A stretch of DNA of 6,986 bases from Planctomycetaceae bacterium (lineage in GTDB: Bacteria; Planctomycetota; Planctomycetia; Pirellulales; Pirellulaceae), in NCBI GenBank assembly GCA_007129635.1, contig SKVE01000590.1:1-6986 (forward strand), in the 5' to 3' direction. The position numbers and the translations under genes are program-made. This document shows, one piece after another, positions 5,635 to 6,986 of this stretch (position 1 is its first letter; each line of letters opens with the position of its first letter). Under the pieces are notes generated by a model that searched no databases, was not told the DNA's origin, and saw only the letters and a program-made list of their open reading frames with translations.

Positions 5635-6986
5635 CTATGGAGAGAAGCCCGACGACGATCCACTGTCGGGCGAGTGAGCGCCAACGTGTTCAGGGAACGC
5701 TTGATCACCCACGCCGGCCGTCCACAGCGGCGATCCGGCGACGGGCCGAAGAAAATCAGCTCGACGCGGGTCGTTCCGATTGACGACCTTGATCGGTGGA
5801 TGCATTTTCGCCAGCATGAACGGATCATGATCGGGACTTGAGAGTTCGGGCGTTGGCTCCCAATAGTTCGCTAGAAACCGCCAGTTCGTTTCCGCCTGGT
5901 TGATTAGATGAGGTTCGCCCTGGACGATCCCACAAGCCATGATCAGATTATTGGCCAGGCTGATGTTCGCCTGCTGATCCGTCACGGATTCCACCAGTCC
6001 CAACCAATGGTCCAGTTGGAAAAAGGTATTATTGCAGACAACGAACCCTTCGACGGGCAGTGGTTCTTTGATGTCCACGTTCAATCCGACGGTGATACTC
6101 GGCACCAGGTGTTGTTCTGATTCAGCCACGTCCGTCTTCACAAAGAAGTTGCGGCGAAACACGACGTCGTTCAAGATCCCTTCGGCAAACACCAAGACTC
6201 CGCGTCCCAAAAACCGATTATCTTGGAGTCGGATCGCGTGCAGGCCGTCCGGCTGGGTAAGACGCAAGCAATGCCCGGCGCCTGGGGCGTAGAACGTGGA
6301 ATCACGGACGATGATCGGACCGCCACTTCCTTCGGCGGCTTGAGCTCGAATATCGACGCTGGGCGAAGCGATGCCGATGGGCTGAATGCATTGCACCCCT
6401 TCGATCACCACATCGGGACAAATGCCTTCGAGCACGATGCCGTGACCACCGCTGGGACGGATTTCCAGCCCGCGGATCGTCACGCCGGGAACATTGTGGA
6501 TGGTAATCACCGACAATGTCAAACTGGGAGCGGGAGAATTCAGCATCGGCGGTCGGACAGCATCTGGAGCAGCCGCCAACGTCACGTTCGCCAACCGCTG
6601 GGCATCGCTCAGAACGAGCGTTTCCCAGTACTCTTTGTCGGGATGAATCAGGATGACGGAACCGGGCTGAGCCATCCGGAGCGCTTGGCCGATCGTGGCC
6701 ACAACGCCTGGACGCTTTGCCGGATCCCCGACAAAAATCTGTTGCACATCGGGTGGGACGTCGGTTAGCCAACGCCACGGTTGCCAGATCATCAGCGCTG
6801 CCAACAGCAACACGAATGGTAAGACGATCAACCGCTGGCGCCACGCGCCTCGTTTCCGCAGCGTTGGCGTTGTTGCTGGTGACGGTTCGACATTTGCGCG
6901 CTTGCCCGGCAGCTTGACTTGCCGCATGATGTCCGAAAACTCGTCCGTCGTTGATTCATTCAATCGAGCCAGGAAGTTCTCCAGAT
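5635..6986 (-). CDS. Membrane-anchored right-handed beta-helix protein, N-terminus beyond window
   Basis: At least 449 residues are visible and the frame stays open at the window edge, reading LENFLARLNESTTDEF before the first ATG (6927). A start at that ATG or at TTG 6963 is possible. I think continuation upstream is more likely. A basic, proline-rich linker precedes one membrane segment, RLIVLPFVLLLAALMIW (about 6834-6784). The rest should lie outside the cytoplasm. TIGQALRMAQPGSVILIHPDKEYWETL-type sequence (about 6690-6610) is the usual opening of pectate-lyase-like folds (turn a start, pG, then the first coil). Repeated hydrophobic coils follow, such as VTIRGLEI, VVIEGVQCI, IIVRDSTF, IRLQDNRF and VVCNNTFF, ending with the RPVAGSPLWTAGVG tail. 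No catalytic residues of a polysaccharide lyase can be assigned. In planctomycetes such domains can be fused to serine/threonine kinases. Whether a kinase lies upstream cannot be seen. Confidence 0.85.
   Translation of the reverse strand, partial: LENFLARLNESTTDEFSDIMRQVKLPGKRANVEPSPATTPTLRKRGAWRQRLIVLPFVLLLAALMIWQPWRWLTDVPPDVQQIFVGDPAKRPGVVATIGQALRMAQPGSVILIHPDKEYWETLVLSDAQRLANVTLAAAPDAVRPPMLNSPAPSLTLSVITIHNVPGVTIRGLEIRPSGGHGIVLEGICPDVVIEGVQCIQPIGIASPSVDIRAQAAEGSGGPIIVRDSTFYAPGAGHCLRLTQPDGLHAIRLQDNRFLGRGVLVFAEGILNDVVFRRNFFVKTDVAESEQHLVPSITVGLNVDIKEPLPVEGFVVCNNTFFQLDHWLGLVESVTDQQANISLANNLIMACGIVQGEPHLINQAETNWRFLANYWEPTPELSSPDHDPFMLAKMHPPIKVVNRNDPRRADFLRPVAGSPLWTAGVGDQAFPEHVGAHSPDSGSSSGFSP

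Noticed and set aside
5595..5828. 78-residue N-terminal extension of the glycosyltransferase
   Set aside because: It would overlap the beta-helix gene by almost 200 bp, is arginine-rich and unlike any glycosyltransferase, and a Shine-Dalgarno site marks ATG 5594.

Overview
The window is GC-rich, densely coded bacterial DNA, and every recognisable gene lies on the minus strand. The best guess for the source is a planctomycete of the Rhodopirellula/Pirellula type. This rests on three things remembered about families, not on any search. The transposase has the long conserved C-terminal extension typical of planctomycete copies. There is a membrane-anchored parallel beta-helix protein of a planctomycete-like kind. 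A sulfotransferase sits next to a glycosyltransferase.

Layout in the direction of transcription (right to left): (1) 6986-5635, a membrane-anchored beta-helix protein whose reading frame stays open past the window edge. (2) 5594-4392, a GT-B (GT4-like) glycosyltransferase, 40 bp downstream. (3) 4395-3772, a family-2 sulfotransferase that starts inside the glycosyltransferase stop codon (GTGA overlap). These three look like one transcription unit for building and sulfating a surface glycan. (4) 3745-2283, a compact RAYT/IS200-like element: one Y1 (HUH) transposase with its own near-consensus sigma-70-type promoter, bounded by 18-bp inverted repeats that match at 17 positions. It sits immediately after the sulfotransferase stop codon. 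(5) 2184-1345, a phosphoenolpyruvate-hydrolase family TIM-barrel protein, homologous to the C-terminal part of the tomato Tm-1 protein. (6) 1303-1, an N6-adenine DNA methyltransferase of the type ISP/LlaBIII-like group. It has no visible nuclease or helicase domain in front, and its C-terminal target-recognition part is cut off by the window edge.

The methyltransferase lies in the reverse frame whose codons begin at positions 2, 5, 8 and so on. It has no stop codon inside the window and is easy to miss, but its methylase motifs are unmistakable. The most interesting structures are the REP-like inverted ends of the RAYT element with small tandem repeats at each end, the sulfotransferase/glycosyltransferase/beta-helix operon, and the apparently stand-alone ISP-type methylase. 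I did not find a convincing wholly new system.
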